Shown: piece after piece, positions 50,925 to 60,447 of the stretch
Position numbering within the stretch: position 1 is the stretch's first letter
How the letters are laid out: every line of letters starts with the position of its first letter
DNA from: Streptococcus mitis
GTDB lineage: Bacteria > Bacillota > Bacilli > Lactobacillales > Streptococcaceae
NCBI GenBank assembly: GCA_018364455.1
Contig: JAGZLW010000004.1
Location: 1 to 64,000 of the forward strand
DNA length: 64,000 nucleotides
Direction of reading: 5' to 3'
Notes under the pieces: generated by a model
Told to the model about the DNA's origin: nothing
Databases searched by the model: none
Seen by the model: the letters and a program-made list of their open reading frames with translations, nothing else
Made by a program: the position numbers and the translations under genes

Positions 50925-50964
50925 ATATTTTTTACAGAAAAATTTAAAATTGAAATCGTATAAA

Positions 50965-51008
50965 AACAAGGGAGGACTGTATGAAAGACAGAAATCCTTT
51001 GTTTTTTT
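50965..51008 (+). terminator. Terminator of dexB
   Basis: AACAAGGGA (50965-50973) pairs with TCCTTTGTT (50995-51003) with one G-U, followed by a T-run. Confidence 0.78.
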
Positions 51009-51119
51009 ATGACTAAAGTTTATAAACTTTCATTCTCAAAATTCAATTAACTTTACAAATTCCCACTATTTTGGTAAAATAAACCTATGTTATAAAAACT
51101 AACATAAAGGAGAAAGAAG

Positions 51120-53078
51120 ATGACTACAAAAAAGCGTATCCTTAGTGCAGGCCTGACTGTTGCAGCTGCCTTGCTTTTAACTGCTTGCGGACAATCAAGT
51201 TCAGATACAAAAACTTACTCATCAACCTTTAGTGGAAATCCAACTACTTTTAACTACCTATTAGACTATTACGCTGATAATACAGCCATCATTACTAACC
51301 TAGTTGATGGCTTGCTTGAAAATGATAACCATGGAAACCTAGTTCCATCTTTGGCAGAAGACTGGTCTGTTTCAAGCGACGGTCTGACTTACACCTATAA
51401 ACTGAGAAAAGATGCCAAATGGTTCACAGCTGACGGTGAAGAGTATGCCCCAGTCAAGGCACAGGATTTTGTGACAGGGATTAAGTACGCAGTGGACAAT
51501 AAATCACAGGCCATTGACTTGATACAAAACTCGATCAAGGGCTTGAATGATTATATTACAGGAGCGGATTCTGACTTTTCTAAGGTTGGGGTGAAGGCCA
51601 TTGACGACCAGACTGTTGAGTATACTTTGGCACGTCCAGAACCCTACTGGAATTCAAAAACAACGAATAGTATTCTTTTCCCAGTCAACGAAGAGTTTCT
51701 AAATTCAAAAGGGAAAGATTTTGGTACCCTATCTCCAGATAGCATTCTCTACAGCGGACCTTATTTGTTAAAAGATTTCACATCAAAATCATCGATCGAG
51801 TATGTGAAAAATCCGCATTACTATGATCATGATAAAGTATCGATTGAACACGTGAAATTGGCTTACTTTGACGGCTCAGACCAAGAATTGACCATCCGTA
51901 ACTTTGAAAGTGGAGCTTATTCTATCGCTGGGGTTTATCCAAATAGTTCTAACTTTGCCAAGACCAAGGAAAAATATAAGGATAATATCGTCTATAGCTT
52001 GCAGGACAAGACTTCTTGGTATTTCAATTTCAACGTCAACCGTAAGGCCTACAATCACACTGCTAAAACGACAGATGAGCAGAAGAAGTCAACTGAGACA
52101 GCTGTCTTGAACAAAAACTTCCGCCAAGCAGTGAACTTTGCCTTGGACCGCACAACCTATTCTGCTCAGTCAAATGGGGAAGAAGCGGCTAGCAAGACTC
52201 TTCGTAACACCCTAGTGCCTCCTACATTTGTCCAAGTTGGAGACAAGACTTTTGGAGAAGTAGTCGCTTCTAAATTGGTCAACTATGGCACAGAATGGTC
52301 AGGTATTAACTTGGCAGATGCTCAGGATGCCTATTTCAACAAAGAAAAAGCCCAAGCAAAATTTGCGGAAGCTAAAAAAGAATTGGCAAGTCAAGGTGTG
52401 ACTTTCCCAATTCACTTGGATGTGGCAGTTGATCAGACAAGTAAAAATGCTGTGACAGGTATGAACTCTGTTAAGCAGACCCTTGAGTCAGTTTTAGGTG
52501 CTGATAACATTGTCATTGATGTTCAGCAACTTTCAACAGATGATTTTAATAATGTAGCCTTCTTAGCACCGACACCAGCTGATCGAGACTATGATTTGAA
52601 CTTTGATGGCTGGGTAGGTGACTACCAAGATCCATCAACCTATCTCAATCCTTTCAATGCCGAGGATGGATTCTACCTCAAGATTTTTGGACTAGATGCT
52701 CAAGAAGATAAAGCTAAAATTGCTAGCTTAGGTTTGGATACTTACACTAAAATGCTTAAGGAAGCGGATAGTGAAAATAAAGATGTAGCGAAGCGTTATG
52801 AAAAATACGCTGAAGCTCAAGCTTGGATGATTGATAACTCTCTCATTATGTCAGCTATGTCAAATGGTGGGACAGCTTCTGTAACTAAAGTGACACCATT
52901 TACAAGAGGTTATTCATTGGTTGGTATCAAGGGTGATGGAAATAATTATAAGTACATGAAACTGCAAAAAGATACTGTGACAACCAAACAGTATGAAGAA
53001 GCCAAGACTAAATGGGAGCAAGAAAGCAAAAAAGCAATCGAAAAAGCTCAAAAAGAAGCAGAAAAGCATGTTAAATAG
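51120..53078 (+). CDS. Oligopeptide-binding lipoprotein (AliA/AliB/AliC/AliD family)
   Basis: A 652-residue SBP_bac_5 lipoprotein with signal ending LLLTAC (lipidated Cys23). The body is the two-lobed oligopeptide-binding fold, and the C-terminus is Lys/Glu-rich helical. It belongs to the Ami/Ali proteins that deliver peptides to the AmiCDEF importer. Its place is notable: it lies between dexB and cpsA. In pneumococcus aliA lies beyond the capsule genes, whereas aliC and aliD occur between dexB and aliA in non-encapsulated strains. I cannot decide between these names without alignment. Terminator follows. Confidence 0.88.
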   Translation: MTTKKRILSAGLTVAAALLLTACGQSSSDTKTYSSTFSGNPTTFNYLLDYYADNTAIITNLVDGLLENDNHGNLVPSLAEDWSVSSDGLTYTYKLRKDAKWFTADGEEYAPVKAQDFVTGIKYAVDNKSQAIDLIQNSIKGLNDYITGADSDFSKVGVKAIDDQTVEYTLARPEPYWNSKTTNSILFPVNEEFLNSKGKDFGTLSPDSILYSGPYLLKDFTSKSSIEYVKNPHYYDHDKVSIEHVKLAYFDGSDQELTIRNFESGAYSIAGVYPNSSNFAKTKEKYKDNIVYSLQDKTSWYFNFNVNRKAYNHTAKTTDEQKKSTETAVLNKNFRQAVNFALDRTTYSAQSNGEEAASKTLRNTLVPPTFVQVGDKTFGEVVASKLVNYGTEWSGINLADAQDAYFNKEKAQAKFAEAKKELASQGVTFPIHLDVAVDQTSKNAVTGMNSVKQTLESVLGADNIVIDVQQLSTDDFNNVAFLAPTPADRDYDLNFDGWVGDYQDPSTYLNPFNAEDGFYLKIFGLDAQEDKAKIASLGLDTYTKMLKEADSENKDVAKRYEKYAEAQAWMIDNSLIMSAMSNGGTASVTKVTPFTRGYSLVGIKGDGNNYKYMKLQKDTVTTKQYEEAKTKWEQESKKAIEKAQKEAEKHVK

Positions 53079-53082
53079 ATGA

Positions 53083-53110
53083 ACGAGGTTCCGTAAGGGG
53101 CCTCGTTTTG
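53083..53110 (+). terminator. Terminator of the ali-like gene
   Basis: ACGAGGTTCC-GTAA-GGGGCCTCGT (53083-53106) with two G-U pairs, followed by TTT. Confidence 0.85.
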
Positions 53111-53223
53111 ATGTTTATATAGTAAGTTTATTGATGTAATTGATTGCGAGTCAAAAAGAATGTTTCGGAAAGAAGATGAAAACGCCTTACCCAAGTGGAT
53201 TTACCCCACAAGTGTATTTTTTA

Positions 53224-53232
53224 TGATATAAT
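53224..53232 (+). promoter_or_regulatory. Capsule operon promoter (extended -10)
   Basis: TGA-TATAAT at 53224-53232. The leader to the GTG at 53267 is about 30 bases and contains the RBS TAGAGGTATATC. Confidence 0.7.
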
Positions 53233-53266
53233 AAAATGAAATAAAAATTGATAATAGAGGTATATC

Positions 53267-54715
53267 GTGAGTAGATCTTCGAAGCGAGCTCGTCAGGGTA
53301 AAACAAAGATTATGATTAGTTGGGGGTTGCTGGCTATCTATGCAGTACTAGCAGTCTTTTTATTGTTTTTGATTTTCAAGTACAATATGCTAGCCTTCCG
53401 ATATCTCAATATAGTAGTTACCGTCTTAATTGTAGCCTTAGCCATCGTGTGCTTCTTTTTAATTCGGTCCAAGAAAGTGAAAAATCTAACACTGATTTTA
53501 TTATTACTGGGTATTTTGATTAATGGTACTTCTCTCTTTGCTGTAGGACAGTTCATTGGATTTACCAGTCGCTTGAATGCGACATCGAACTACTCAAATT
53601 ATTCGATGAGTATTGCGGTGTTAGCAGATAGTCCAATTAATAATATCAGTCAGGTAACCAGTGTAACGGGACCGACTGGGACGGATAAGGATAATATTCA
53701 ACAGTTGATGAATAATCTGAAAGCTACTCAAAATAAAGAACTGACAGTCGAAGAAAGCAGCTCCTATCTTGCAGCCTATAAGAGCTTGCTAGCTGGAGAT
53801 GCAAAGGCAATCATTCTAAACAGTGTCTTTGAAAACATTATTGAATCAGAATATCCTGACTATGCTTCAAAAATTAAGAAAATTTATACCAAAGAATTAA
53901 CGAAGACGGTTGAAACTCCAAAAGATGTCAAAGGTGACAGTTTCAACGTTTATATCAGTGGAATTGATACTTACGGTCCGATCAGTTCGGTTTCTCGTTC
54001 GGATGTCAATATCATTATGACAGTTAATCGTGAAACTAAAAAGATTCTCTTGACAACAACCCCTCGTGATTCCTATGTTCCAATTGCAGATGGTGGCAAC
54101 AACCAAAAAGATAAGTTGACCCATGCAGGGATTTATGGAGTAGATGCTTCAATTCATACATTGGAAAATCTTTATGGTATTGATTTGAACTATTATGCTC
54201 GTTTGAATTTCACATCTTTCTTGAAACTGATTGATCTCCTTGGTGGAGTTGATGTCTATAATGATCAGGAGTTTAATGCACATACAAATAATGGGAAAAA
54301 TTATCCAGTAGGTACATTACATTTGGATTCGAAAGACGCTCTTGGATTTGTACGTGAGCGCTATTCTCTGGCAGATGGAGACCGGGATCGTGGTCGCAAT
54401 CAGCAAAAGGTGATTGTAGCTATTTTGCAAAAGTTGACCTCGGCAGAAGCTTTGAAAAATTATGACAGTATTATAAAGGGTCTACAAGATTCAATTCAAA
54501 CCAATATGCCGCTTGAAACCATGATAAACTTGGTCAATGCCCAACTTGAGAGTGGTGGAACTTATAAGATCAATTCGCAAGATCTTAAAGGAACAGGGCG
54601 TATGGATTTGCCATCCTATGCCATGCCTGACAGTAACCTCTACATGATGGAGATAAGTGATAGCAGTTTAGAGTCAGTAAAAGCTGCAATCAATGATGTG
54701 ATGGAAGGAAAATAA
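53267..54715 (+). CDS. cpsA: LytR-CpsA-Psr protein CpsA (Wzg)
   Basis: A 482-residue membrane protein, GTG start after AGAGG. Three helices lie in the first 110 residues. A DNA-polymerase-processivity-like accessory domain follows (about 110-225), then the LCP catalytic domain with VNRETKKILLTTTPRDSYVP, DLLGGVDVYND and GFVRERYSLADGDRDRGRNQQ. LCP enzymes attach capsule or teichoic polymers to peptidoglycan. It is the first gene of the capsule operon. Confidence 0.96.
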   Translation: MSRSSKRARQGKTKIMISWGLLAIYAVLAVFLLFLIFKYNMLAFRYLNIVVTVLIVALAIVCFFLIRSKKVKNLTLILLLLGILINGTSLFAVGQFIGFTSRLNATSNYSNYSMSIAVLADSPINNISQVTSVTGPTGTDKDNIQQLMNNLKATQNKELTVEESSSYLAAYKSLLAGDAKAIILNSVFENIIESEYPDYASKIKKIYTKELTKTVETPKDVKGDSFNVYISGIDTYGPISSVSRSDVNIIMTVNRETKKILLTTTPRDSYVPIADGGNNQKDKLTHAGIYGVDASIHTLENLYGIDLNYYARLNFTSFLKLIDLLGGVDVYNDQEFNAHTNNGKNYPVGTLHLDSKDALGFVRERYSLADGDRDRGRNQQKVIVAILQKLTSAEALKNYDSIIKGLQDSIQTNMPLETMINLVNAQLESGGTYKINSQDLKGTGRMDLPSYAMPDSNLYMMEISDSSLESVKAAINDVMEGK

Positions 54716-54721
54716 GACAAA

Positions 54722-55453
54722 ATGATTGATATTCATTCGCATATTGTATTTGGTGTGGATGATGGTCCTAAAACGAAGCAAGAAAGCAAGATGCTTTTGA
54801 CAGAAGCCTATAGGCAAGGGGTAAGGACTATTGTATCGACATCACATAGACGAAAAGGAATGTTTGAAACTCCTGAGGAGACAATAGCAACAAATTTCCA
54901 AGAAGTTAAGGAGATAGCCAAGGAAGTGGCTCCAGATTTGACCATTCTCTATGGAGCAGAGATTTATTATACCCATGATGTGCTTGAGAAGTTAGAAAAA
55001 CAGGTGATTCCAAGTCTTAATGGGACACGCTATGCTCTTATTGAGTTTAGTATGGCTACCCCTTACAGGGAAATCCATACTGCTTTGAGCAATGTTCTCA
55101 TGCTGGGTATAACGCCTGTAGTTGCTCATATTGAACGTTATCATGAATTAGAAAATAACGAAAAACGGGTAAAAGAGTTGATTGATATGGGCTGTTATAC
55201 ACAAATCAACAGTTCAAGTGTTTTAAAACCAAAGTTGTTTGGGGATAAATACAAATTTATGAAGAAAAGAGCTAGGTATTTTCTTGAACGTGATTTGGTT
55301 CATTTTGTTGCTAGTGATATGCACAATTTAGACCAAAGACCGCCTTATATGAAAGAAGCCTATGAGCTTATCTCAAAACAATACGGTGAAAGAAAAGCGA
55401 GAGAATTATTTATTGAAAATCCTCGTTTAATCTTATCTGATCAAATTATTTAG
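54722..55453 (+). CDS. cpsB: Tyrosine-protein phosphatase CpsB (Wzh)
   Basis: A 243-residue PHP-family phosphatase with metal-binding motifs MIDIHSHIVFGVDDGP, STSHRRKGMF, HIERYHELE and FVASDMHNLDQRPP. It dephosphorylates the CpsD tyrosine kinase in the cytoplasm and thereby tunes capsule production. It lies 6 bases after cpsA. Confidence 0.96.
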   Translation: MIDIHSHIVFGVDDGPKTKQESKMLLTEAYRQGVRTIVSTSHRRKGMFETPEETIATNFQEVKEIAKEVAPDLTILYGAEIYYTHDVLEKLEKQVIPSLNGTRYALIEFSMATPYREIHTALSNVLMLGITPVVAHIERYHELENNEKRVKELIDMGCYTQINSSSVLKPKLFGDKYKFMKKRARYFLERDLVHFVASDMHNLDQRPPYMKEAYELISKQYGERKARELFIENPRLILSDQII

Positions 55454-55461
55454 GAGTTGAC

Positions 55462-56154
55462 ATGAAAGAAAATAAAGAAATTACGATTGATGTTTTTCAA
55501 TTGTTTAAAGTCCTTTGGAAGAAGAAAATCGCTATTATACTAACTGCGATTGTAGCAGCTGTCCTAGCTTTTGGTGTAAGTAGTTTTGTACTGACATCTG
55601 AGTATTCTAGTACGACACGTATTTATGTGGTCAATCGAAATCAATCGGAAAAAGCAGGGTTGACGAACCAGGATTTGCAGGCAGGTACCTATCTGGTAAA
55701 AGACTATAAGGAAATCATCCTCTCTCAAGATGTACTCGAGAAAGTCATTTCAAATCTTAAACTAGAGAAAACAGTTAGGGAATTAAGTAAGAAGATTCAG
55801 GTAACAGTACCTGTGGATACTCGTATCGTATCAATTACTGTAAAAAATGCACAACCAGAAGAAGCTAGCCGTATCGCAAATGCTCTTCGTGAAGTGGCTG
55901 CTGAAAAAATCATTTCTGTAACTCGTGTATCTGATGTGACAACATTGGAGGAAGCTAGACCTGCACTAACACCATCTTCACCTAATATTCGTCGTAATAC
56001 CCTGCTAGCTTTTCTAGCGGGAGGTGCAGTGATGGTCGTTTCAGTCTTGTTACTTGAGTTGTTAGATGATCATGTTAAGCGACCAGAAGATGTGGAAGAA
56101 GTAATGCAGATTGCACTTCTAGGGATTGTTCCAGATTTGAATAAGTTAAAATAA
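55462..56154 (+). CDS. cpsC: Capsule chain-length protein CpsC (Wzd)
   Basis: A 230-residue Wzz-type membrane protein with two helices (about 24-45 and 176-196) around an extracellular coiled region with SPNIRRNTLLAF before the second helix. Without a fused kinase it activates CpsD as its membrane partner and sets polymer length. GGAGTTGAC precedes the ATG. Confidence 0.95.
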   Translation: MKENKEITIDVFQLFKVLWKKKIAIILTAIVAAVLAFGVSSFVLTSEYSSTTRIYVVNRNQSEKAGLTNQDLQAGTYLVKDYKEIILSQDVLEKVISNLKLEKTVRELSKKIQVTVPVDTRIVSITVKNAQPEEASRIANALREVAAEKIISVTRVSDVTTLEEARPALTPSSPNIRRNTLLAFLAGGAVMVVSVLLLELLDDHVKRPEDVEEVMQIALLGIVPDLNKLK

Positions 56155-56164
56155 GGGAGAAAAT

Positions 56165-56857
56165 ATGCCAACATTAGCAATAGCACAAAAACGTTTAGAT
56201 TTTGCGAAAAAAGCAGAAGAGCATTACAATGCTTTGCGAACAAATATTCAATTGAGTGGTGATAATCTGAAAGTTCTTTCCATCTCGTCTGTCAAACCTG
56301 GTGAGGGGAAATCGACAACATCAATAAATATTGCTTGGGCCTTTGCGCGTGCGGGCTATAAAACTTTATTGGTGGATGCAGATATTCGTAATTCTGTCAT
56401 GTCAGGAGTCTTTAAATCAAGAGAAAAAATTACTGGCCTAACAGATTTTCTGGCAGGTACTACTGACCTTTCTCATGGACTTTGTGATACCAATGTTGAA
56501 AATTTATTTGTTATTCAAGCAGGACCTGTATCCCCTAACCCAACAGCACTTTTACAGAGTGAAAACTTTGCCACTATGATTGATACCTTGCGTAAGTATT
56601 TTGACTATGTCATTGTCGATACGGCACCGATTGGAATGGTCATTGATGCTACCATCATTACGCAAAAATGTGATGCTTCTATCTTGGTAACGGCAGTTGG
56701 GGAGACAAAACGACGTGATGTCTTAAAGGCTAAAGAACAGTTAGAACAAACAGGAATTCCATGTTTAGGTGTAGTTCTAAATAAATTTAACACAGAAGTT
56801 GGAAAATATGGAGCTTATGGAGTCTATGGTTCCTATGGAGTTTATGGGAAGAAATAA
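56165..56857 (+). CDS. cpsD: Tyrosine kinase CpsD (Wze)
   Basis: A 230-residue BY-kinase with Walker A PGEGKSTTSIN (about 48), Walker A' LLVDADIRNS (about 76), Walker B VIVDTAPIG (about 156) and the C-terminal tyrosine cluster YGAYGVYGSYGVYGKK with four Tyr in YGX spacing, the autophosphorylation sites. With CpsC and CpsB it controls capsule amount and length. GGGAGAAAAT precedes the ATG. Confidence 0.96.
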   Translation: MPTLAIAQKRLDFAKKAEEHYNALRTNIQLSGDNLKVLSISSVKPGEGKSTTSINIAWAFARAGYKTLLVDADIRNSVMSGVFKSREKITGLTDFLAGTTDLSHGLCDTNVENLFVIQAGPVSPNPTALLQSENFATMIDTLRKYFDYVIVDTAPIGMVIDATIITQKCDASILVTAVGETKRRDVLKAKEQLEQTGIPCLGVVLNKFNTEVGKYGAYGVYGSYGVYGKK

Positions 56858-56867
56858 TTAATTAAAA

Positions 56868-57500
56868 ATGTATTCGATTTTAAAAAATACTTTAGATAGA
56901 TTTTTGGCGTTTTTCCTATTTATTACCTTGATAATCATACCGATTATTCCTATAACGATTCTGGCTATTTGGATAGAAGATCCAGGAGATGTTTTCTATT
57001 TACAAGATAGAGTTGGTTTAAATGGAAAAAAATTCAAAGTAATAAAGTTTCGGAGCATGTATAAAGATGCCGATCAGAGGATAAAGGAAAGTATTAATAG
57101 TGGTAAAACTGATCGTCTAAATTTTAAAGAACATTCTCAAAGTATGACTACAAAAGTCGGTAAAGTGATACGAAAACTTTCAATTGATGAATTACCTCAA
57201 TTAGTGAATATTATAAAAGGTGATATGGCTATAGTGGGACCCCGTCCATTACAAGAGTTTGAGATAACTCATCATATTCTTACCCATAAAGAAATGGGTA
57301 TTGCTTTAAAGACGTCTAAAAGATTGTCTGTGAAACCTGGTTTGCTTTGTTATTGGCAAGTTACGCCAAATAAAAATGACATGCCTTTTGCTGACAGAAT
57401 GGATCTCGATTTATTATATATTGATAATGTATCTTTCAAGACTGATTTCTTGCTTATTTTGAAGGGATTTTATACAGTTTTAATGGGTAATAATAGTTAA
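56868..57500 (+). CDS. Initiating sugar-1-phosphate transferase (short form)
   Basis: A 210-residue bacterial sugar transferase with one membrane-dipping helix (about 10-35) and the catalytic core FKVIKFRSMYKDAD, then SIDELPQLVNIIKGDMAIVGPRPL (read in two parts) and PGLLCYWQV. It transfers the first sugar phosphate to undecaprenyl phosphate. It lacks the four N-terminal helices and CoA-binding-like domain of the long CpsE/WchA type, so it probably uses a different first sugar such as galactose or N-acetylgalactosamine, as in WcjG/WciI-type transferases. The RBS is weak. Confidence 0.9.
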   Translation: MYSILKNTLDRFLAFFLFITLIIIPIIPITILAIWIEDPGDVFYLQDRVGLNGKKFKVIKFRSMYKDADQRIKESINSGKTDRLNFKEHSQSMTTKVGKVIRKLSIDELPQLVNIIKGDMAIVGPRPLQEFEITHHILTHKEMGIALKTSKRLSVKPGLLCYWQVTPNKNDMPFADRMDLDLLYIDNVSFKTDFLLILKGFYTVLMGNNS

Positions 57501-57501
57501 C

Positions 57502-58293
57502 ATGAAGTATATAAAAATATTAGTAGCGACACATAAAAAATATAAAATGCCCAGTGATACAAATATGTATCTACCAATTCATGTAGGATGTGAAGGGAAG
57601 AAAAATTTAGGATTTCAAGGTGACAATTCAGGAGAAAATATTTCTGATTTAAACCCTTATTATTGCGAATTAACTGGCTTGTTTTGGGCATGGAAAAATT
57701 TAGAGTGCGACTATTTAGGTTTGGTACACTATCGTCGTTATTTTACTAAAATAACTAAAGGGTACAATGAATCAATAAATATTGATGATGTAATTTTAAA
57801 TAGGTTTGAAGTGGAGAAATTGTTAGAGAACTCAGAAGTCATCGTTCCTAAAAAAAGAAAGTACTATATAGAAACCCTCTATTCTCACTATGCTCATACC
57901 TTGGATGCTAGCCACTTAGACCTAGCTAGAAAAATGATTGAACAGAAAAATCCTGAATATCTAGCAAGTTTTGATAAGGTAATGAAGCAGAGAAGTGGCT
58001 ATATGTTCAATATGTTTATTATGAAAAAAGAACTAGCCGATGATTATTTCACTTGGCTATTTCCAATTTTAGATAGTATGTATGAATGTATGGATTTATC
58101 AGATTTAACTCCTTTTGAAGCCCGTCTCTTTGGAAGAGTAAGTGAGTTGTTATTTAATGTATGGTTAGATAAAAACAATCTAAATATTAAGGAAGTTCCT
58201 TTTATGTACATGGAAAATATTGACTTGTTTAAAAAAGGGAAGTCATTTTTAATGGCGAAATTTTTTGGAAAGAAATATGGACAGAGTTTTTAA
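57502..58293 (+). CDS. DUF4422 glycosyltransferase
   Basis: A 263-residue cytoplasmic protein with the DUF4422 features ILVATHKKYKMP at the start, ELTGLFWAWKN and LVHYRRYFTK. These enzymes are found in capsule and exopolysaccharide loci and are taken as galactofuranose- or pyranose-type glycosyltransferases. The gene follows the initiating transferase by one base, so it is a candidate for adding the second sugar. Substrate unknown. Confidence 0.87.
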   Translation: MKYIKILVATHKKYKMPSDTNMYLPIHVGCEGKKNLGFQGDNSGENISDLNPYYCELTGLFWAWKNLECDYLGLVHYRRYFTKITKGYNESINIDDVILNRFEVEKLLENSEVIVPKKRKYYIETLYSHYAHTLDASHLDLARKMIEQKNPEYLASFDKVMKQRSGYMFNMFIMKKELADDYFTWLFPILDSMYECMDLSDLTPFEARLFGRVSELLFNVWLDKNNLNIKEVPFMYMENIDLFKKGKSFLMAKFFGKKYGQSF

Positions 58294-58296
58294 ATT

Positions 58297-59465
58297 ATGA
58301 TTTTATTATTACTTACTTTTTTAATTTTTTAGTTTTCCCAGTTTTATGGATTTCTATAATAGCTTTGCGTTATATCCCTCATCCATTAGATGATGGAGCA
58401 TTTCATTTTAGAGCAACACAAGTACTAACTAATTTTGATAGCATTATTTCAATGTTTCAAGCTTTTGAATCAGGATTTAGAGTTGGTAGATATGATTATG
58501 GTTCTGTTCCGGTATTTACTTCATTGATGTATTTGGTCAGAAATACTCATCATTATAGTTTGCTTAGTTTTATTTCAGCGTTTGTGATATATTTTAGCTT
58601 TGGTTATGTTGTTGATTTGTTTAAGTCCTATAAAAACTACTCTAACTTAACCTATATTCTGATTCTAATTACTTAAATAACTATAGATACACCACTAGTG
58701 GCATGAGATTTTGTATGACAATTTCTCTGATAATGTTAATTATGTATTTGGAGTCGAAATATAATTATACAAAGTATTGGGTGATGCTATGGTACTTAGT
58801 TCCAATAAGTATTCATTCGGCTGTTGTTTATTGTGCTGCTCTGAGATTCATTTTTTCTACCTAAAAAAGATTACGGTAGGTAAAAGTTTACTTGTTTTAT
58901 TAGGCTTTCCAATTATAATAAAATTAGCACCAAAGTTTTCATAGTGGACGGGTATTAGTTTCCTTCAATCTTTTATTAGAAAAATTGATATTTACTCTGA
59001 TAACGCATCGTATTCAGAGCTCTTTAATACTACTCTAACAATGAGGTTGTATATTGGTGTGGTTCTAATGGTTTTATTTTTAATTCAATATTTTATTTTG
59101 AGTAGAACTATTAAAGGGATTGATGATTGGAAATTATCTTTTGTCAAGATGACTTATTATGTAACATTATTATCAATGGAATCTGTACCGTTTAGAAATA
59201 TATATGATAGGAATCTTTTTTACTCTTGCAAATGATTGTAATTTCTTCATTTATATTGTTTAAGTATCGAGCACAGTTGATAATCTTATCAAATCGTAGT
59301 ATTACTTATGGATTAGAGATTAGTATTGTTGTAATAGTATTTATTACAGTTTTTTCTATAATAAGAATTTTCCTTTTGAAGTTATTGACTGTTATTGACT
59401 ATAGTAAAACGGATATCCTATTAAAGAACATTTATCAGTTCTTTTCAGATTTACCAGTTACATAG
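58297..59465 (+). pseudogene. Decayed capsule polymerase (Wzy/EpsG-like)
   Basis: Starts with ATG 58297 and stops after 11 codons (TAG 58330-58332) at a T-rich run. It continues in another frame with ALRYIPHPLDDGAFHFRA to a stop at 58674-58676, then in a third frame (NNYRYTTSGMRFCM to 58864), then in a fourth (with an in-frame TAG at 58942-58944), and in yet another from about 59226. The pieces match the parallel gene beginning at 63506 (LRYIPYFTDDGAYHYKAA, NVRFTTS). It once encoded a polytopic polymerase of the EpsG kind. At least four frameshifts and one stop make it non-functional. Confidence 0.88.
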
Positions 59466-59503
59466 TTATATTTTTTACTATTTATTATTATTTGGAGGAT
59501 TGT

Positions 59504-60409
59504 ATGGGATTATCTACGGTGACATTGTTTAAAAATTTAAAATTTTCAGACAGTAAATTTATTAAATTAGAGGGAGAGATATTACTTAAATATCAAGAGT
59601 ATTTGATAAAAATCATGGAGGATATTGTAACAGTTTGTGAAGAAGAAGGACTGTATTATTCTCTTTCTGGAGGGAGTGCTTTAGGAGCATATCGACACAA
59701 AGGGTTTATTCCGTGGGATGATGATATGGATATATTTATGTTAGGAAGTGAGCGGGAGATCTTTTTTCAAAAATTCAACCAGAAATTTTCTGATAAATAT
59801 TGGATACATAATTCACATACGCCAAACTATGGTATGCCAATTGGTCGTATAAGACAAAAAGGAACCGTTTTTCGTGGTCGAGAGGATGTCGGAGTTGAGG
59901 AATGTGGATTTTTTATTGATATCTTTTGGTTGGAAAATGTCCCTAATTCGAAAATTTTGAGACAAATTCACGGTTTTCTATGTATGGGAATTGGATTGTT
60001 ACTATCGTGTAGAAATTTTTATAAAAACCGTGAGTTGATGTTGGAGATTATGAAGAAACAAAAAGAAGTGAGGCTTGTTTTTGGAATAAAACTTGTTTTA
60101 GGTTTTCTAACTAGTTTTATATCATTGAAACAATTTACACGACTTACGGAACGTATCTATTCATTGTGCAAGAATAATGAATCAAAATACCTTAGTGTTC
60201 CTTCAGGAAGGAAGCACTATTTTGGTGAAATGTTTTTAAGAGATGATATGCAGTTAACTAGAAAATTAAATTTTCAAGGACATGAGTGGAATGTTCCAAA
60301 TAATGTTGAGAACTATTTAACTGTAATGTATGGTGATTATATGAAAATACCCGCAGTTGAAGATAGGGAATCACATATCATTTTAGAAATTTCCTTCCCT
60401 AGTGAGTAA
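59504..60409 (+). CDS. LicD-family phosphotransferase
   Basis: A 301-residue protein. The ATG at 59504 follows GGAGG; a TTG four codons earlier would overlap it. The LicD core is LYYSLSGGSALGAYRHKGFI and PWDDDMDIFM (about 55-85), a nucleotidyltransferase-fold site that moves phosphocholine or a similar phospho-alcohol onto a sugar. It is part of the capsule operon, so the capsule repeat probably carries such a substituent; the donor is not visible. Confidence 0.91.
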   Translation: MGLSTVTLFKNLKFSDSKFIKLEGEILLKYQEYLIKIMEDIVTVCEEEGLYYSLSGGSALGAYRHKGFIPWDDDMDIFMLGSEREIFFQKFNQKFSDKYWIHNSHTPNYGMPIGRIRQKGTVFRGREDVGVEECGFFIDIFWLENVPNSKILRQIHGFLCMGIGLLLSCRNFYKNRELMLEIMKKQKEVRLVFGIKLVLGFLTSFISLKQFTRLTERIYSLCKNNESKYLSVPSGRKHYFGEMFLRDDMQLTRKLNFQGHEWNVPNNVENYLTVMYGDYMKIPAVEDRESHIILEISFPSE

Positions 60410-60447
60410 ATAGTGCTTTTATTTTCAATATGAAAGGAATTAACTTA

